Positions 34,401 through 37,243 of a DNA stretch of 37,243 bases are shown one piece after another. The notes beneath the pieces were generated by a model. That model did not search any database and had not been told where the DNA came from. It saw only the letters and a program-made list of their open reading frames with translations. Within the stretch, counting starts at the first letter, position 1, and each line of letters starts with the position of its first letter. This DNA is from Saprospiraceae bacterium (lineage in GTDB: Bacteria > Bacteroidota > Bacteroidia > Chitinophagales > Saprospiraceae), in contig JADKBO010000035.1 in the NCBI GenBank assembly GCA_016715105.1, positions 1 through 37,243 on the forward strand, read 5' to 3'. The position numbers and the translations under genes were made by a program.

Positions 34401-35493
34401 GATTGGGATCAGAGATGAAAGAGGTATCTGTCAATGTTTCGAGGAAAGCTTTCAATGCTCTTCTTTCTAAAGGTGTAAAATCAAGTTTGTATATCAAGGG
34501 ATCTTTATTTGGTGACCATTTGCCTCCTGAACTATAATGGTCTAACACTTCATCTATTGTGGCGAATCTACCGTCATGCATGTAAGGTGCAGTAAGCATG
34601 ATGTTTTTGAGGGTTGGGGCTTTGAATTTCCCTTTATCAATGTTATTGCCTGTAAATTTTCCCAATCCCAAATCTTTGAATTCATTGAGTGTGGGTGCCT
34701 CGTCCAAACCATTGTTTGCAAATTGGTCTGAGGTCATATGCGGAATGGCATGACAGTGTCCACATTCAGCATCCTTGACGTCTGGATCTTCATCCAAGTA
34801 CATCTTATAACCATATAATTCCAAATCTGTGAATTTGTCAGCTCCCGCTAGAATTCTATCCAATTTTGAATTGCTGCTGATCAATGTTCTTTCGTATTGG
34901 GCTATGGCTTTAGCGGCAAGTTCTTTGGTGATTTCGCTTTTGTTTTTAATGCCGAATGCTTTTCTGAAAAAACTTGGATATTCCTTATGTTTCGTCAATT
35001 TACTAATAACATCTGGCCAGGTTGTTGCCAATTCTTGAGGATTTTCTACAGGATCAAGTGCTTGAGCTTCTAGAGTCGGTGATCTTCCATCCCAGAAAAA
35101 ACCTCTTTTATGAAAGGCTAGGTTGATGAGGCTCATGGCGCTTCTTGGCGTTTGTTCTCCACGAATACCAGTGCTAAATTTGGTAGGATCGTTGAACGAA
35201 AATGCTTGTAAATGGCAAGAAACACAAGACATAGTGCTGTCGGCAGAAAGAATAGGATCGAAAAATAATTTCTTTCCCAATGTAATACCCTCTGCAGTCA
35301 TCGGATTGTCTGAAGGAATATCAGGTATACCATAACTTGCTGGTGCCTTAAGTGTATAATTTGTTGGGTTGTACAATATTGCAGTAAGATCTCCAGTATC
35401 CTTTTCTGTCATTTCTTCTTCACAAGAGGAAATAAGAAGAGAGGTCGCAAATAGCAACATCAAAAAAAGGAAATTGTACTTATGCTTATTCAA
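34387..35493 (-). CDS. MauG/MbnH-like di-heme cytochrome c peroxidase lipoprotein
   Basis: A 368-residue protein with a lipobox LLISSC (Cys24). Two c-type haem sites are CVSCH (90-94) and CGHCH (244-248). The framework LGKKLFFDPILSADSTMSCVSCH, FFWDGRSPTLEAQAL and APYMHDGRFATIDEVLDHY is that of the bacterial CcpA/MauG family. It lies 60 bases downstream of an MbnP-like gene on the same strand. In known MbnH/MbnP pairs the di-haem enzyme oxidises a tryptophan of the copper-binding MbnP. The pairing here suggests a related periplasmic redox or copper job, with the caveat noted under the MbnP entry. Confidence 0.88.
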   Translation of the reverse strand: MNKHKYNFLFLMLLFATSLLISSCEEEMTEKDTGDLTAILYNPTNYTLKAPASYGIPDIPSDNPMTAEGITLGKKLFFDPILSADSTMSCVSCHLQAFSFNDPTKFSTGIRGEQTPRSAMSLINLAFHKRGFFWDGRSPTLEAQALDPVENPQELATTWPDVISKLTKHKEYPSFFRKAFGIKNKSEITKELAAKAIAQYERTLISSNSKLDRILAGADKFTDLELYGYKMYLDEDPDVKDAECGHCHAIPHMTSDQFANNGLDEAPTLNEFKDLGLGKFTGNNIDKGKFKAPTLKNIMLTAPYMHDGRFATIDEVLDHYSSGGKWSPNKDPLIYKLDFTPLERRALKAFLETLTDTSFISDPNLGPQ

Positions 35494-35553
35494 AACAAAT
35501 AACGGTTCTTAGCTTTAATAACGCCATATCGGACAGTAAAGTTATAAAAAGGC

Positions 35554-36340
35554 CTATAAATTAGATAGGGCATTTTTAAAATTGGCGGTTATTTTGGAAG
35601 CAATTGATTCGATTCCCTCATTTTTGAAAGCTATTCCTTGGAATAGTACTGCGTAATCCAGTTTTATCTTGTATTGTATGGTTGCTCCTGGCTTATTGAT
35701 GGGTGGATTATTGGTTGTTAAGGATATGAGGATATCCTCTGTTATATAAACCGTTTTTACCATCCCATCTGAGGTTTTAATATTGAAATAGGCGGTCTTG
35801 TATTCATTGCCTGAGTAAAGGATTTCTCTGCGACTCAGGTTTTTGTCTGTAGCAACAGAAATACTGTCCAATTTTGTCAAATCATCTCTTAGTCCAACTA
35901 AAAATTGTAAAGAGGTAAGTGGACCTGCAAATTTTCGCAGAACCCGCAATACATTCAATGGGGGTCGATCTCAACAGGCAATAATTTGTTGGGAAGGGTT
36001 TTATCGCACCTCCTATTGTAAATTGTTTGAAAGTCAGATTTTCTACCAATTGAGCTTGTGCATCATTAAATTTGATTTCAGAAAAGAAATAGGCTTGATC
36101 TGCTATGGTAAATGTATCACCCACAGCATCCACGTATGTTTTGTTGAGTGAGTAGTTTTCTGATCCATACGCATGCGTGATACCAATGGAAAGGTCTGGG
36201 TAAAGACAACAAGCTTTACAAGCAACGTCCGCGCTAAGTTCGTAGTTCTTGGACAAAGGGTCTAGGCATTCTTCTATGTCCTGGTAACAAGAAGTAAAGA
36301 AAATGCAAACAAGCAGTAAAAATGGAAAAAATGATTTCAT
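35554..36340 (-). CDS. MbnP-like lipoprotein, single frameshift
   Basis: The N-terminal frame starts at 36340 with a lipoprotein signal (FFPFLLLVCIFFTSC) and a Cys-rich EECLDPLSK...CKACC segment. The MbnP-like strand pattern follows: YSLNKTYVDAVGDTFTIAD then QAYFFSEIKF. It goes out of frame near 35960. Removing one base from the G5 run 35960-35964 joins it to LNVLRVLRKFAGPLTSLQFL and on to TANFKNALSNL, giving 261 residues. The Cys cluster (ECLDP...ADVACKACCLYP) could bind metal. No Trp is present anywhere in the repaired sequence, unlike MbnP whose Trp is oxidised. It is directly upstream of the di-haem peroxidase gene. Confidence 0.72.
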
Positions 36341-36356
36341 CTAATGAATCATAACG

Positions 36357-37181
36357 TTATTTAGTGACGCTTTTGCTATAATCTTCCAATAATTTCTTCG
36401 TTAATTTTTTCACTTGGGCTGAAAATTCCTTTTCCTGAATCCAGTGGTAGTATTGTCTGTCTTCGTACAAGGTTTTGGCGGCAGGTTTACCAATATATTT
36501 TCCAAAGTTGAAAACGATATCACCATTTGGACTCATCCTCAGTTTTTGAGTGACGTCGAGCATGCTACCATCGCTGAGAAACTTTGCTATGGCTGGCATA
36601 TCATTTTGAATGGGTTTTGGCGTGGTAAATCCATCTCCATCCACATGATCTGTGTCTTTATACATTTCTAATTGACCTGCTAGTACATCTACCGTTGCTC
36701 GCACATCTGCCAATGCATTGTGAGCATCTTCCAAACTTTTCCCACAATAATGCGCATATGCCGCTTTGAGTGTACGCGGTTCCATCTTATAAAATATCTT
36801 TTGCACATCTATCAGATTCCTTTTGTCGATGTCAAAATCAAAACCAGCTCTGTAAAATTCTTCCATCAGCATGGGAATATCAAACCGATCAGAATTGTAT
36901 CCTGCAAGGTCTGCATTGCCAATGAATTTGTAAATACTTTCTGATGCTTGTTCGAATGTTGGTTTGTTGCGCACCATGTCTGGTGTAATTCCATGGATGG
37001 CCATTGCTTCTTCAGAAATTGGAATTCCAGGATTGATCAGCATTTCCATTTCTTCAGGCTCTGCTTTTCCCGGGCTAAATTTTATCATGGCAATTTGTAC
37101 GATTCTATCTCTGACGACATTTAGGCCAGTTGCTTCCAGGTCAAAAAATACTAAATCGTTCTTCAAATTGAAATTGGGCAT
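36357..37181 (-). CDS. DEDDh 3'-5' exonuclease with ExoX-like C-terminal domain
   Basis: A 274-residue DnaQ-superfamily exonuclease. Exo I is FFDLEATGL (Asp14, Glu16), Exo II is GYNSDRFDIPML, and Exo IIIe is DAHNALADVRAT with the catalytic His. The C-terminus (about 225-270) is a separate small domain, FNFGKYIGKPAAKTLYEDRQ then YYHWI, of the ExoX-C type. It is related to RNase T/ExoX/polymerase III epsilon-like proofreading or repair exonucleases. It is first in a run of minus-strand genes; 37182-37243 is its upstream region. Confidence 0.9.
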   Translation of the reverse strand: MPNFNLKNDLVFFDLEATGLNVVRDRIVQIAMIKFSPGKAEPEEMEMLINPGIPISEEAMAIHGITPDMVRNKPTFEQASESIYKFIGNADLAGYNSDRFDIPMLMEEFYRAGFDFDIDKRNLIDVQKIFYKMEPRTLKAAYAHYCGKSLEDAHNALADVRATVDVLAGQLEMYKDTDHVDGDGFTTPKPIQNDMPAIAKFLSDGSMLDVTQKLRMSPNGDIVFNFGKYIGKPAAKTLYEDRQYYHWIQEKEFSAQVKKLTKKLLEDYSKSVTK

Positions 37182-37243
37182 ATTTTTTCTTTTATGCTGC
37201 GAATATAAAACTTTTGAGTTGGATGGGGAAATACAATGTGCTG

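Overview
The window looks like a chromosomal segment of a Bacteroidota bacterium, perhaps of the Saprospiria/Chitinophagia type. The grounds are family content and style only: AT-rich DNA, lipoprotein-rich coding, LytS/LytTR and PhoR/PhoB-type two-component pairs, an ABC-2 permease fused to an M1 aminopeptidase, a DUF1343/NamZ lipoprotein, a MauG-like peroxidase beside an MbnP-like protein, and TAnnTTTG-type promoter boxes. No rRNA, tRNA, CRISPR array, transposase or integrase was seen.

Layout. (1) 1-7532, minus strand: an aromatic-acid catabolic cluster with an AraC regulator, a crotonase, a feruloyl-CoA-synthase-like ligase, an SDR dehydrogenase, an amidohydrolase, a flavin monooxygenase and a secreted DUF3237 protein. 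It reads as a CoA-dependent, hydrolytic side-chain-shortening route for hydroxycinnamates, comparable to the actinobacterial CouLMNO scheme. A decayed four-helix-bundle gene lies inside it, between short intergenic repeats. (2) 7655-16849: an SDR/thioredoxin-like lipoprotein pair, small conserved proteins, a DUF486 membrane protein, a membrane-anchored coiled-coil protein resembling PspA/ESCRT-III with a coiled-coil neighbour, an aldo/keto reductase, an MmcQ/YjbR protein, and a CHRD protein ending in an IPTL-CTERM tail. (3) 16945-22775: an ABC-2/M1-peptidase exporter operon divergent from a LytS/LytTR two-component system. (4) 22789-27987: a glycosidase-like lipoprotein whose last 45 codons are duplicated 2.9 kb away. 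Between the two copies lies a very AT-rich two-gene cassette (ExoX-C-like small protein plus KAP-type P-loop NTPase). This is the best candidate for an accessory or defence system here. (5) 28964-37181: a PhoR/PhoB-type system, repeat-rich intergenic DNA with GC-rich hairpins, an MFS transporter, a NamZ-type muramidase lipoprotein, a PIN nuclease, an MbnH/MbnP-like pair and an ExoX-like exonuclease.

A property of the whole window matters for reading it. Ten genes are broken by one or more single-base frameshifts, and all fourteen shifts fall in or beside homopolymer runs of 3-7 bases. Most are probably sequencing or assembly errors rather than real pseudogenes, so I report joined genes and give each shift position. 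All function calls come from reading the sequence; no database search was run.
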